DNA of 64,000 bases from the NCBI RefSeq assembly GCF_001279775.1, contig NZ_LGDG01000178.1, forward strand, positions 1 to 64,000. The letters run 5' to 3'. The position numbers and the translations under genes were made by a program. The notes beneath the pieces were generated by a model, which saw only the letters and a list, made by a program, of their open reading frames with translations, made no database searches and was not told the origin of the DNA. Within the stretch, counting starts at the first letter, position 1, and each line of letters opens with the position of its first letter. Source of the DNA: Streptomyces sp. MMG1533 (GTDB lineage: Bacteria; Actinomycetota; Actinomycetes; Streptomycetales; Streptomycetaceae). Of the stretch, positions 8,277-16,910 are shown one piece after another.

Positions 8277-8801
8277 ATGACAGCACTGAGCACGACACTG
8301 AGCACGACATTGAGCACGACATTGAGCACGACATTGAGCACGACGTTGAGCCCGGCACCGAGCACCGCACCGAGCACCGCACCGAGCACCGCACCGAGCC
8401 CGGCAAGATGGACCGAACTGATCGACGCCGTAAGGGAGTCCGGCCAGTACCCGACCACGGCGGAGGCCGAACGCGTCACCCGCATCGTCCTCTCCGCCCT
8501 CGGCGGCCACGTCACCGGCGACGAACGCGTCGACCTCGCCCGCGCCCTCCCCGAGGAAGCGGCCCGCGTGGTCGCCTCCCGGATCCCGGCGACCCGCCCG
8601 CTGACGGCACCGGAGTTCGTGGACGCGATCGCCGCCCACATCCAGGGAGCCACCCCGGCCACGGCCCGCTGGGACGTCAGCTCGGTGCTCAGCGTCCTGC
8701 CGGGCCTGGTCGGCGACGACCTGGTGGACCGCATCCTGGCCCGACTCCCGCAGGGCTACGCCCTGCTGTTCGGCCGTGCGGAACTGACACCGGCAGGCTG
8801 A
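8277..8801 (+). CDS. DUF2267 family protein with repeat-encoded N-terminus
   Basis: A 174-aa protein. Residues about 1-40 are low complexity, five STTL-type then four STAP-type tetrapeptides, encoded by 12-base DNA repeats. Residues about 45-170 match the DUF2267 helical fold, including the C-terminal VSSVLSVLPGLVGDDLVDRI and LLFGRAEL. The start at ATG 8277 is supported by AAGGAGGG about 8 bases upstream. DUF2267 function is unknown; such genes often sit beside stress genes, as here next to hsp20. The N-terminal repeats are expected to vary in copy number between strains. Confidence 0.8.
   Translation: MTALSTTLSTTLSTTLSTTLSTTLSPAPSTAPSTAPSTAPSPARWTELIDAVRESGQYPTTAEAERVTRIVLSALGGHVTGDERVDLARALPEEAARVVASRIPATRPLTAPEFVDAIAAHIQGATPATARWDVSSVLSVLPGLVGDDLVDRILARLPQGYALLFGRAELTPAG
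8286..8400. repeat. In-frame 12-base tandem repeats in the DUF2267 gene
   Basis: Five copies of (C/T)TGAGCACGACA are followed by copies of CCGAGCACCGCA. Both units are multiples of three, so copy-number change alters protein length without a frameshift. Confidence 0.9.
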
Positions 8802-8958
8802 CCGAGCCGACGACCGTCATGACGATCCCGTCCCCGCTCTGCTCCCCCTCCTCCCACCCCGCCGTACGGCACGACCGGGCGGGCGGGCGACGAGTCCGTA
8901 CCACCGTCCTCAGCGGAGACGGGGAGACGCGGAGACGGGGAGACGGGACCGGTCGCCG

Positions 8959-9174
8959 ATGAGAGGGCGAGGCGGATTCACGGACCTCGGGGTGGAACAG
9001 GCCACCGCGAACACCATGTCGGTCAACACGCGGTCGAGGAGCGTAATGGAGAAGTCGGGACTCGAGTTCCTGAGAAGCTTCACCAGCGACTGGCCGGGGG
9101 CGATCGACGGATCCGAACACGGTGAGGTCGAGTACGAACTCACCCGGCCGGAATGGGAGCGGCAGCACCCCTGA
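8959..9174 (+). pseudogene. C-terminal remnant of a GNAT acetyltransferase
   Basis: About 65 codons match the end of ribosomal-protein-type GNAT N-acetyltransferases: the NTMSVNTRSRSVMEKSGLEF helix, then VEYELTRPEWERQ at the C-terminus. The acetyl-CoA binding R/Q-x-x-G-x-G/A region and everything before it are missing; upstream sequence is repetitive and non-coding. The remnant ends 9 bases before the glycosyltransferase start. Not expected to be functional. Confidence 0.65.
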
Positions 9175-9183
9175 ACCGGGAGG

Positions 9184-10857
9184 ATGGCAGTGATCAAGGT
9201 CAGCATCGTCGTGCCCGTCCACAACGCGGGCGACTACATCGAACGCTGCGCCCCCTCGCTCCTCCACCAGAGCATCGGCCGGGACGCGTACGAGATCATC
9301 TACGTCGACGACGGCTCGACCGACGACTCCGCGGCCCGCCTCGACCAGCTGGCCGCCCGGCATCCGCACGTGCGCGTGGTCCGCCAGGAGAACTCCGGCT
9401 GGCCGGGAAAACCCCGCAACGTGGGTGTCCGGACGGCCCGCGGCGAGTACGTCCAGTTCGTCGACCAGGACGACGAGCTGACCCCCGAGGCACTCGAGCG
9501 CCTCCACCGCCTCGCCACCCGCAACGCCTCGGACATCGTCCTCGGCAAGGTCGTCGGCACCATACAGGGCCCCAGCAGCCTCTTCAGACGCACCGTCGAA
9601 CACTGCACGGTCGAGGACACGCCCCTCATCGAGAGCCTGACACCCCACAAGATGTTCCGCCGGGCCTTCCTCCTCGACGAGGAGATCACCTTCCCCGAGG
9701 GACCGGTACGCCTGGAGGACCAGCTCTTCATGGCCCGCGCGTACGTGCGCGCGAAGAGGGTCTCCATCCTCGGCGACCCCTGCTACGTATGGAACCGCCG
9801 CGACGACGGAGGCAACACCAGCAGCCGCGCGACCACCCCCGAGACCTACTACGGCCACCTGCGTACGGTCGTGGAGGCCATCAAGGAGGGCACCGAACCG
9901 GGCCCCCTCCAGGACCACCTGCTTCGCCGCTCCTACCGCGTCGAACTCCTCCGCCCGGTCAGCGAACCCCGCATCCTCAAGCGGACCGGCAGCAGCCGAG
10001 AACGGTACTTCGACGTCGTACGCCGCATGGCCCTCGACTGCTACCCACCGGGCGTACGGGACGGACTGCCCGCGATCACCAGACTCAGAGCCCACCTCCT
10101 GGAGGAGGGCAACCTGGAGTCCCTGGTCGAACTCGCGCGCCGCGCCCAGGGGATCAGACCCCAGGTCACGGTCGACGACATCCGCAGGTGCGACGACAGA
10201 CTCGTCATCACGACGACGATCGGCATGCTCCGCTCCGACGGCGAACCCCTCACCCTCGTGGAGCGCTACGGACGTCTCCTCCTGGACCCCGATCTGCTGG
10301 CGGACATCAAGGGCGCCGAGGACTGGGAAGTCCCGCACCCCCTCGGCGACGCCCGCGGCGAACTCCTCGTCCACGACGTCGCCCGGAACCTGTGGTGGTA
10401 CCCGGACACCGACCTCGCCGCGCGCACCCAGCCGCTCGGCAACGGCCGCCACCGCGTGATCCTCACCGGCGAGACCACCATCGACCCCCTGACCCTGGCC
10501 GGCGGCACCGAGATGCCTCCCGGCACGCACCTGGTGTGGGCGAGCGCCCAACTCCTCGGCGTCGGCCGCCGGGCCCCCCTCACCGGCACTCCCTCCTGCC
10601 CCGCCCCGTTCACGGCCGGCACCCCGCCCCGCCTGGTCCACCCCGCCTGGGGCGGCCCCTCCGGCCAACTCAGCCTGTCCGTGGGCCACCCGGGGCACAT
10701 CTCCGTCCCCCACCGCCTGTTCCTGCACGCCACGGCGCCCCCCGGCGTCCGCCGCGCCGCCCGCACCGTCCTGCGACGCCTCCCGAAGGACGTACGCGGA
10801 CAGGTTCGTACGCTCGCGCGCAGGGCGGATCCCTGGACGGCGGCTCGGAGGGACTGA
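9184..10857 (+). CDS. Family 2 glycosyltransferase with C-terminal extension
   Basis: A 557-aa protein. The GT-A domain covers about residues 1-230: KVSIVVPVHNAGDYIERC at the nucleotide-binding start, VDDGSTDD (UDP/metal), VDQDDEL (DxD-like metal site) and LEDQLFMARAY (catalytic acid region). The C-terminal 320 residues have no obvious catalytic motif and resemble the accessory/trimerisation parts of teichoic-acid or capsule GT2 enzymes. The ATG at 9184 follows GGGAGG. It probably transfers sugars to a cell-envelope polymer in the cytoplasm; acceptor unknown. It is a lone gene beside a GNAT remnant. Confidence 0.85.
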   Translation: MAVIKVSIVVPVHNAGDYIERCAPSLLHQSIGRDAYEIIYVDDGSTDDSAARLDQLAARHPHVRVVRQENSGWPGKPRNVGVRTARGEYVQFVDQDDELTPEALERLHRLATRNASDIVLGKVVGTIQGPSSLFRRTVEHCTVEDTPLIESLTPHKMFRRAFLLDEEITFPEGPVRLEDQLFMARAYVRAKRVSILGDPCYVWNRRDDGGNTSSRATTPETYYGHLRTVVEAIKEGTEPGPLQDHLLRRSYRVELLRPVSEPRILKRTGSSRERYFDVVRRMALDCYPPGVRDGLPAITRLRAHLLEEGNLESLVELARRAQGIRPQVTVDDIRRCDDRLVITTTIGMLRSDGEPLTLVERYGRLLLDPDLLADIKGAEDWEVPHPLGDARGELLVHDVARNLWWYPDTDLAARTQPLGNGRHRVILTGETTIDPLTLAGGTEMPPGTHLVWASAQLLGVGRRAPLTGTPSCPAPFTAGTPPRLVHPAWGGPSGQLSLSVGHPGHISVPHRLFLHATAPPGVRRAARTVLRRLPKDVRGQVRTLARRADPWTAARRD

Positions 10858-10920
10858 ACGTCGGTCCCTCGGTCCTCAGCCCTCACTCGTCGGTCCTCAG
10901 CCTTCGGTCCTCACTCCTCA
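10857..10920. repeat. Tandem TCGGTCCTCAGCC-type repeat after the GT2 gene
   Basis: Three or four imperfect copies of a 13-20 base unit containing TCGGTCCTCA follow the GT2 stop codon. No hairpin stands out. Confidence 0.6.
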
Positions 10921-11013
10921 GGACAACTGCGTTGTCAGTGGCGTCTGCGATGGTGTGCGTAGGGGGGCGCTGCGAGGAGAGCTGCTGCCCGGATCTGCGT
11001 TGGAGGGGGCACG

Positions 11014-11979
11014 GTGACGGCTCGGAACGACGGCTGGCCAGGCATGGGCTGGAACGCCTGGAAGGACCACGACGCCGTCCGGCGGCATCTGGACGCCGGC
11101 GCCGACCCGGAATCGTGCGGCGGAAACCGCCCCCTGCACCAGGCGGCGGCGTACGGCACACCGCAGGCCGTGGCCGAACTGGCCCGACGCGTCACCGACG
11201 TCGACGCCCTCGAATACGGCACGACAGCCCTGTGGGAAGCCGTCATCGCCAACGAGCCCGACAACGCCCGTGCCCTCACCGAAGCCGGCGCCGACCCCTG
11301 GCGCCCCCTGATCGGCGGCTGGTCCCCGGGCCGCCTCAGCCTGGCCGGCCCGACCCCGGACCTGTTCCCACGCCCCGAGGGCGAACCCGGCCTGACGGAG
11401 CCCGAGCGGGCAGCGGTACAGGAGGCCGGACGCCTGATCACAGCCATCGGTGACATCTACTACGACGGCCTGGGCCTGGCCTGCGTGGCCGGCATCGACG
11501 CCGACGAGGCGATACGCCGCCTGGAGGCGACCTCGGCACAGGGCGAGGACGCGGCCGACATCATCAAGGACCCGTACGACTACGACATCGACGAGACCCT
11601 CCACATCGTGGGCGTGACGACGGTCCCGGGCGGCTGCGTAGTGACCCAACCCTGGGGATACGCCCCGTCGATGCCCGGCATCCACACCCGCCTGTCCACC
11701 GGCACCGTCTCCTACGGCCTGTACGCCAACCCCAAGAGCGGCAACCAGGGCAGCATCGCCCGCGACGGCGTCATCAAGGGCTGGGACCTCCACCCCGGCG
11801 GAGGCCACCCCGACGCGGACGACACCCCGGAGGAGGTCCTCGCCACCTACCTCTTCCACCACAAGGCGGTGGCCTACTCATGCGCCTACGCGGGCCTGCG
11901 CCTCACCGAGGCCCGCGCGGTGACCGGCCCTCCGGACGTGTGGGTGGAACTCCCGGAACGGGATTACTGGACGCATTGA
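11014..11979 (+). CDS. Ankyrin-repeat protein with C-terminal DUF6461-like domain
   Basis: A 321-aa protein. Residues about 15-105 form ankyrin repeats (DAVRRHLDAGADPESCGG, NRPLHQAAAYGTPQAV, DNARALTEAGADPWRP). The C-terminal half, with YDGLGLACVAGIDADEAIRR and GCVVTQPWGYAPS, resembles the DUF6461 type of immunity-like or sensor domain; I am only moderately sure of that. Such proteins usually mediate protein-protein contacts. The start GTG at 11014 follows GGAGGGGGCAC. The stop codon sits inside a 14-base tandem repeat. Confidence 0.75.
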   Translation: MTARNDGWPGMGWNAWKDHDAVRRHLDAGADPESCGGNRPLHQAAAYGTPQAVAELARRVTDVDALEYGTTALWEAVIANEPDNARALTEAGADPWRPLIGGWSPGRLSLAGPTPDLFPRPEGEPGLTEPERAAVQEAGRLITAIGDIYYDGLGLACVAGIDADEAIRRLEATSAQGEDAADIIKDPYDYDIDETLHIVGVTTVPGGCVVTQPWGYAPSMPGIHTRLSTGTVSYGLYANPKSGNQGSIARDGVIKGWDLHPGGGHPDADDTPEEVLATYLFHHKAVAYSCAYAGLRLTEARAVTGPPDVWVELPERDYWTH

Positions 11980-12038
11980 ACCGGACGCGTTGAACCGGAC
12001 GCGTTGAACCGGACGCGTTGAACCGGACGTGTTGAACT
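11969..12038. repeat. Five-copy 14-base tandem repeat spanning the ankyrin-gene stop
   Basis: Units of GGACGCGTTGAACC at 11969, 11983, 11997, 12011 and 12025. Copy 1 contains the ankyrin-gene TGA. Since 14 is not a multiple of 3, the TGAs fall in rotating frames and give stops in all three forward frames. Confidence 0.9.
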
Positions 12039-12061
12039 GCTGAAGGCCATGCGGGCGGGCC

Positions 12062-12478
12062 CTACCTGCGCCCCACGGCGCGACGGTTGGGGGGCCGCTC
12101 CTTGCTGTCGTACTCCTGCCGGGCCTCCTCGACCGTGTCCAGGTTGACCGACCAGTCGGAGAGTGCGGCGAACAGCGGCCCCAGGCTGCGTCCCAGTTCG
12201 CTGATCTCGTACTCCACCCGCGGCGGAACCTCCGGGTGGTAGGTGCGCACGACCAGCCCGTCACGTTCCAACTGCCGTAGCCGGTCGGTCAGCACCTTGG
12301 GCGTGATGCTGGTGATGCGGCGTTCCAGCTCCACAAACCGATGCCGCCCGTGTTCATGGAGCGCCCACAGAATCGGAGTGGTCCAGCGGCTGAAGACGAT
12401 GTCGACCACCGGGGCGATCGGGCACGCCTGCTCTGGAGCGACGTCGCTACGGGCGGCCGGAGTCGTGTTGTGCGTCAC
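12062..12478 (-). CDS. HxlR family transcriptional regulator
   Basis: A 138-aa winged-helix regulator. The hallmark HxlR segments are all present: CPIAPVVDIVFSRWTTPILW, HRFVELERRI, ITPKVLTDRLRQLERDGLV and PPRVEYEISELG. The N-terminal Cys (in CPIAP) corresponds to the redox- or electrophile-sensing Cys of the family. It is divergent from the NAD(P)-binding gene with 98 bases between them and probably represses it; a palindrome lies in that gap. Confidence 0.92.
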   Translation of the reverse strand: MTHNTTPAARSDVAPEQACPIAPVVDIVFSRWTTPILWALHEHGRHRFVELERRITSITPKVLTDRLRQLERDGLVVRTYHPEVPPRVEYEISELGRSLGPLFAALSDWSVNLDTVEEARQEYDSKERPPNRRAVGRR

Positions 12479-12507
12479 AGTGAGGCCTTCTTCCCATTAC
12501 TTTCCTC

Positions 12508-12517
12508 TAGGTACCTA
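12508..12517. promoter_or_regulatory. Palindromic TAGGTACCTA, candidate HxlR operator
   Basis: A perfect 10-base palindrome lies midway between the divergent HxlR and NAD(P)-binding genes, flanked by ACTTTCC and CTATCC. HxlR regulators typically bind TACT/AGTA-type dyads; here TACT and AGTA occur around the core. Likely an autoregulatory site. Confidence 0.5.
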
Positions 12518-12576
12518 CTATCCCCATGCCAGTAGCTTCCGTTGGGCCAACACAGAACTCGACAACGGGAGCGAAC

Positions 12577-13404
12577 ATGATTGTGGTGACCGGAGCCACG
12601 GGCAACGTCGGACGGCCGCTGGTGCGGGCGCTCGTCACGGCCGGTGAACAGGTGACGGCGGTCTCGCGAGGAATCGCCGCGCGGGACATGCCGGCGGGGG
12701 TACGGCACCACCAGGCCGACGTGGCCGAGCCGGAGAGCCTCGCGCCCGCACTCGACGGCGCCGACGCGCTGTTCCTGCTGACCTCGGGCGACTTCGTATC
12801 GTCCGGTGGCAGCGTCGGCGACGTCCTCGATGCCGCGCGGAAAGGCGGGATCCGCCGGGTGGTCCTGCTGTCCTCCCAGGGCGTGGCCACGGGAAGCCAC
12901 TCATCGGCGCTGGAGGACCCCGTCACGCAGTCGGATCTGGAATGGACCCTGTTGCGGCCGGGAGGCTTTGACTCCAACACGTTGCAGTGGGCCGAAATGA
13001 TCCGCGCGCAGCGGACGGTGGCGGCGCCGTTCGGCGATGTCGCACTGCCGACCATCGACCCGGCCGACATAGCCGAGGTCGCCGCCGTGGCGTTGCGGGA
13101 CGACGGTCACGTCGGCAACGCCTATGAGCTGACCGGGCCGGCACCGGTCTCCCCTCGGCAACAGACCTCGGCGATCGCCGATGCGCTGGGGGAGCCGGTG
13201 CGGTTCGTCGAGCAGAGCCGCGCGGAGGCGCGGGCACAGATGCTGGGGTTCATGCCCGAGCCGGTGGTGGAGGCCACCCTCGGCATCCTGGGCACGCCGA
13301 CAGCCGCTGAGCAGCGGGTGAGCCCCGACGTCGAGCGGATCCTCGGCCGCCCGGCCCGCACGTTCGCAGAGTGGGCTGCGCGCAATATCGCGGCCTTCAA
13401 TTAG
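12577..13404 (+). CDS. NmrA-like NAD(P)H-binding oxidoreductase
   Basis: A 275-aa atypical short-chain dehydrogenase of the NmrA/quinone-reductase 2 type. The Rossmann motif VTGATGNVGRPLV is at residues 4-16, with the acidic/ADALFLLTSGD strand and LEWTLLRPGGFDSN following. The Tyr-x3-Lys catalytic pair of classical SDRs is absent, as usual in this branch. ATG at 12577, preceded by GGGAGCG, is preferred over an upstream start at 12526. It is likely induced by electrophiles or quinones through the adjacent HxlR repressor. Confidence 0.9.
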   Translation: MIVVTGATGNVGRPLVRALVTAGEQVTAVSRGIAARDMPAGVRHHQADVAEPESLAPALDGADALFLLTSGDFVSSGGSVGDVLDAARKGGIRRVVLLSSQGVATGSHSSALEDPVTQSDLEWTLLRPGGFDSNTLQWAEMIRAQRTVAAPFGDVALPTIDPADIAEVAAVALRDDGHVGNAYELTGPAPVSPRQQTSAIADALGEPVRFVEQSRAEARAQMLGFMPEPVVEATLGILGTPTAAEQRVSPDVERILGRPARTFAEWAARNIAAFN

Positions 13405-13418
13405 GCCGAGGAGTGGAT

Positions 13419-13595
13419 ATGGGGGGAACCAAGGAGTGGACACGGGCCACCGAGAACTGGACACGGGCCACCCAGGACTGGACACGGGCCACCCAGGACT
13501 GGACATGGGAAATGCTCGCGGCGGGCACTTCGACCCCGGATGGCTGTACTTCACCGGCACCGGGCCGGCCAACAGCGCCTTGCCCGGCACGTTAG
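13419..13595 (+). CDS. Possible 58-aa repeat protein (doubtful)
   Basis: An ATG at 13419 with GAGGAG 5 bases upstream opens a 58-codon frame whose middle is three WTRATQD-type heptapeptides from 21-base DNA repeats. The C-terminal part is Pro/Ala-rich and looks non-native. In a second frame, 13505-13603 reads as GHFDPGWLYFTGTGPANSAL, which looks more protein-like. The segment may be a remnant of another gene joined to a repeat expansion. Nothing suggests a function. Confidence 0.25.
   Translation: MGGTKEWTRATENWTRATQDWTRATQDWTWEMLAAGTSTPDGCTSPAPGRPTAPCPAR
13437..13510. repeat. 21-base tandem repeat, three copies plus partial
   Basis: Units begin TGGACACGGGCCACC at 13437, 13458 and 13479, with a degenerate fourth at 13500. 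The unit length is a multiple of three. Confidence 0.9.
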
Positions 13596-13607
13596 CGTGC
13601 TAGTGAC

Positions 13608-14057
13608 ATGCGCCGATCCCCTCTCACACCGCTGCTGGCGGCGGCCCTGACCGGATGCTCGCTCCTCGGCCAGGACACGCCGTGCACCGAGGCCGACGCG
13701 GACTCGCAGGTCTCCGTCGTGTGGCGGCCCGCCGACTTCGGCGGCCGGGACGCGGCGATGATCCGGCTCTGCGTGGACGGCACCTGCGAGGAGCGGACAT
13801 CGGGCAGTCCCGACGGCCCGTTCGCCTCGCTGTCGGTCCAACTCCCCGACAGCATCGGTGCGTCCACCGTGCCGGTGCGGCTCACCGTGACGTCCGCGAA
13901 GAGCGGTGACCCGGTCGTCGAGGACAGTACCCGGGCCAGGCTGACGGAGCAGCACCCCAACGGCACGTCCTGCCCGCCCACCACCTGGACGGCGACGTTC
14001 CGTGCCCACCCCGGCAAGGGCCTCACCTCCCCCGAGGGCATGAAGCTCCAGGGCTGA
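13608..14057 (+). CDS. Small predicted lipoprotein
   Basis: A 149-aa exported protein. The short lipoprotein signal (MRRSPLTPLLAAALTGC) has the lipobox ALTGC, predicting a lipidated Cys17. Two Cys pairs follow (CTEAD..., CVDGTC, TSC), suggesting disulfides. The rest is a beta-rich domain (VSVVWRPADFGG, VPVRLTVTSA) of no recognised family. It stands alone, and a short T-rich stretch (CCCTTTTTTCG) follows the stop at about 14070. Confidence 0.7.
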   Translation: MRRSPLTPLLAAALTGCSLLGQDTPCTEADADSQVSVVWRPADFGGRDAAMIRLCVDGTCEERTSGSPDGPFASLSVQLPDSIGASTVPVRLTVTSAKSGDPVVEDSTRARLTEQHPNGTSCPPTTWTATFRAHPGKGLTSPEGMKLQG

Positions 14058-14186
14058 GTCCTCCACGCCCTTTTTCGTTCAGTTTTCTGGTCCCTCAGGC
14101 ACCGGAGGGCGCCCTGGGCAGGGAGGTCCGCAACCGGGATGATGAGCGAGCTGGACACGGCGATCGCCCACGGGGAGTGACAGCTG

Positions 14187-15650
14187 ATGAGAGCGTGTGT
14201 GGTCGGGGCCGGCCCCGGGGGAATCGTCACCGCCAAGGTGCTGCTGGAGAACGGCTTCGACGTCACGGTCTTCGACAAGTACCAGCAGGTCGGCGGGATC
14301 TGGTCAGCAGGGGGCTGCTACGACGGGCTGGCCAACCAGTCCGCGCTCCGCATCTTCGAGTTCGCGGACCTGCCCAACCGCTTGAACTTCGCCAGCGCGG
14401 TGGACACGCAACGCTACCTGGAGAAGTACGCGGAGACTTTCGGTGTGCTGGACCGCGTCCGGCCCGGCACCGAGGTGATCTCCATCCGGCCCCTGGAGGG
14501 GCCTGGGCGGGTCGGCGCCTCCGGCTGGTCGGTCGACTCTCGGGCCGCTGGGGACAAGTCGGCGGAGGTTCATCGCGAAACATTCGACTACGTCGTTGTC
14601 GCCAGTGGGGCTCATCATCATGCCCAGCTGCCGGAGCTGCCCGGGCGTGAGTTGTTCCGCGGGACCGTGCTGCACTCCAACGAGGTGCGGGCCGGGACAT
14701 TCGCCGGCCGGCGCGTGGTCGTCGTGGGCGGCGGCAAGTCCGCATTGGACCTGATCACCCGCGCCGCACGCGAGGCGACCTCGGCCACCCTCGTGCAGCG
14801 CAAGGTGAACTGGATGGTCCCCGAGCGGTTGCTGCTCGGTCTGGTCGGATACAAGTGGATCCTGTTCACCAGGCTCGGTGAGGCGCTCCTGCCCCGCTAC
14901 CACGATCCGGCCTGCATCCGTCCGATCGACCGCATCGACGAGCGGATCAAGCGAGCTCTGTGGTGGCTCATCACCCGCGACATGCTGATTTCCACCGGGC
15001 TGTACCGGCTGCCGAGGCAGCTGCGGCCCGCTCACGCGCTCCCCTTCCACCTGGCCCACGGGGGAGTGATGCCACGCGGCTACGCGCGAGCCGTCCGCCG
15101 CGGCCTGATCGCCTCCAAGGTCAGTGCTGTCGAGGCGTACACCGACGAGGGGCTGCGACTGGCGACCGGCGAGGAAGTGGCGGCGGATGTCATCGTGTTC
15201 GCCACGGGGCACCACAAAGTCTTCCCGTTCCTGGACTCGAGCGTGCGCGTGCACGATGACGACGGGCGGCTGCGGCTCTACCGAGGCATCGTGCCACCCA
15301 GCGCCGACCGGCTGGGGTTCGTCGGTTTCCGGCAGGTCTTCAACAACATCATGGGCGTGGAACTCACCGCGCACTGGCTGACCTGCCATTTCCGGGCGAC
15401 GCTGCGCACCACCCCGGGCGAGCAGGGGATGCGGGAGGCCATCGACGCCCGCCTGGCCTGGCAGGAGCAGGTACTGCCGGGCTCCGGCGGCTACGACTTC
15501 GGCCCCTACGACATCCACTGCGCGGACGAACTCCTGCACGACATGGGGCTGCCGTCCCGCCGCGCCGGCAACCTGCTGGCCGAATACCTGCTTCCCGGCG
15601 GAGTGGCACACCGCTACGCGGGCCTGACCCGATCGAGTTCGGCGAAATGA
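14187..15650 (+). CDS. Flavin-containing monooxygenase-like NAD(P)/FAD oxidoreductase
   Basis: A 487-aa protein of the FMO / Baeyer-Villiger group. The FAD dinucleotide motif GAGPGGIVTAKVLLENGF is at residues 7-24, and the NAD(P)H motif VVVGGGKSALDL is near residue 180. ATGHHK, resembling the FATGY motif, occurs late in the chain. It would oxygenate a small organic substrate using NADPH and O2 in the cytoplasm. The canonical FxGxxxHxxxW fingerprint appears only partly (HLAHGG), so substrate class is uncertain. The ATG at 14187 has GGAG 9 bases upstream. Confidence 0.85.
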   Translation: MRACVVGAGPGGIVTAKVLLENGFDVTVFDKYQQVGGIWSAGGCYDGLANQSALRIFEFADLPNRLNFASAVDTQRYLEKYAETFGVLDRVRPGTEVISIRPLEGPGRVGASGWSVDSRAAGDKSAEVHRETFDYVVVASGAHHHAQLPELPGRELFRGTVLHSNEVRAGTFAGRRVVVVGGGKSALDLITRAAREATSATLVQRKVNWMVPERLLLGLVGYKWILFTRLGEALLPRYHDPACIRPIDRIDERIKRALWWLITRDMLISTGLYRLPRQLRPAHALPFHLAHGGVMPRGYARAVRRGLIASKVSAVEAYTDEGLRLATGEEVAADVIVFATGHHKVFPFLDSSVRVHDDDGRLRLYRGIVPPSADRLGFVGFRQVFNNIMGVELTAHWLTCHFRATLRTTPGEQGMREAIDARLAWQEQVLPGSGGYDFGPYDIHCADELLHDMGLPSRRAGNLLAEYLLPGGVAHRYAGLTRSSSAK

Positions 15651-15783
15651 AGGCAGAGCATGAGCGGCCCGACGCTCGGCGAGTCCCGCTGACCGGAATT
15701 GGTCACCGCGGGTTCTCCTCCGGAATGTGCCGCCGTGCGGTCCACCCGGCCGCCGACTTCGCCAAGCGCCACGGGCGACTTGC

Positions 15784-16227
15784 TCAGAACCCCGGCAGCA
15801 CCATCCGACCGGTCATCAGCACGTCGTGGTTGGCGAAGAGCGAGTCGAGCACGAACCGCCGACGGATGTACGCCGTCCAAGTCGTGCCCGGCAGATCGGT
15901 GTACGCCGTGACCGTTCGCGCGCGGCTCGCCTGCGTGAGGATCCATCGGGCCTGGACCTGGCGTTGCTGATGGCCGCCGAGATCGCAGGCGAGGCGCCAC
16001 AGCGCTTCGCCATCGCCGCCATCGCCGCCGGCGTCGACGACAGTGACGAGTCCGATGTCACCGAGGCAACGCTCGTCACTGGACTGGGTGGTGTAGGCGA
16101 CGCTGAGACCTTCGAGCGGGAAGACGGTCACGCGGCTGGTCGCGGTCAGCTCGGTGAGGGACAAGGGACGAGGTCCGTTCTGGCACAGGGGGTGGGCGGA
16201 CCGACCGGGGGAGGCCGACCCGCCCAT
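15784..16227 (-). CDS. Hypothetical protein, downstream partner of the Cys-tailed protein
   Basis: A 147-aa frame starting 14 bases after the stop of the preceding gene on the same strand, so probably co-transcribed. Protein-like segments include VTVFPLEGLSVAYTTQSSDE, GLVTVVDAG and TWTAYIRRRFVLDSLFANHD. No family is recognised. The first 20 residues look non-native, and a start further downstream is possible. Confidence 0.45.
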   Translation of the reverse strand: MGGSASPGRSAHPLCQNGPRPLSLTELTATSRVTVFPLEGLSVAYTTQSSDERCLGDIGLVTVVDAGGDGGDGEALWRLACDLGGHQQRQVQARWILTQASRARTVTAYTDLPGTTWTAYIRRRFVLDSLFANHDVLMTGRMVLPGF

Positions 16228-16240
16228 TCCGGGGAAGGCG

Positions 16241-16678
16241 TCAGCAGCAGGGACCGTCGCCGCAGCAGGCGGGCGGGTTGCAGTCCGCGGCCGTACCCCA
16301 CAGCCGCTCGTCGACCTCGAATCCAGCGGACCTGATCCGGTCCACGACGTCGACCATCAGACCGCGCGTGCGCACCTTCGAGTTCGGCTGGTGATGCAGG
16401 AAGTAGCCGAAGCTCCGCTCACACCAGTCGGCGTACCAACCGGTGTGCAGGATGAGCGTGTGCCATCCCGGATCGACCTGCTGAGACGGCGCCATGGCGG
16501 CGCCCGCGCCGGACGAGCCCATGACGAAGACCATGGCGAGCGCCTGGTCGACGACCCGGTCGGCGACACAGCGTTCCAACCCGTACTCGTCAGCGCAGAA
16601 CGCGGCGAGCATGTCGAACTCGGCGTCCGTGACGAGGGATTGACCTGTGCGGCTTCCGACCGCGATGGCGGTCGTCAT
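16241..16678 (-). CDS. Hypothetical protein with Cys-rich C-terminus
   Basis: A 145-aa protein. The central region WHTLILHTGWYADWCERSFG followed by YFLHHQPNSK resembles a small Streptomyces family sometimes labelled glycine-rich-domain proteins; I am not certain. The C-terminus ends CNPPACCGDGPCC, five Cys in thirteen residues. That is unusual and could bind metal or form disulfides. It is followed 14 bases later by another small gene on the same strand. Confidence 0.6.
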   Translation of the reverse strand: MTTAIAVGSRTGQSLVTDAEFDMLAAFCADEYGLERCVADRVVDQALAMVFVMGSSGAGAAMAPSQQVDPGWHTLILHTGWYADWCERSFGYFLHHQPNSKVRTRGLMVDVVDRIRSAGFEVDERLWGTAADCNPPACCGDGPCC

Positions 16679-16910
16679 CGGGCGCCTCCCTTCGTACCGC
16701 TGCCGTTCTTGGGTGGAGTGGGGCCCGGTGGCATGTCGGGGCCGGTCGGGGTTGCGTGCAGCACGGATTCACCTCACAGCGGGAGGACCTTCGGACAGCC
16801 CTCTCCCCGAGTGCCGAATGCCTGTCGAGTGATCGAGGAGAGGGAGCTTGCAGACGACCGCGCCACCTCGTGCACGCCGGTACGCGGCGGGAAACAGCAG
16901 GGCGCGAGGA

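Noticed and set aside
11969..12038. Possible CRISPR or attachment-site repeat
   Set aside because: Head-to-tail 14-base units without spacers; no integrase nearby.
16241..16280. The Cys-rich tail as a lanthipeptide or thiopeptide precursor core
   Set aside because: The upstream part is a folded-looking 130-residue domain rather than a leader, and no modification enzymes are nearby.
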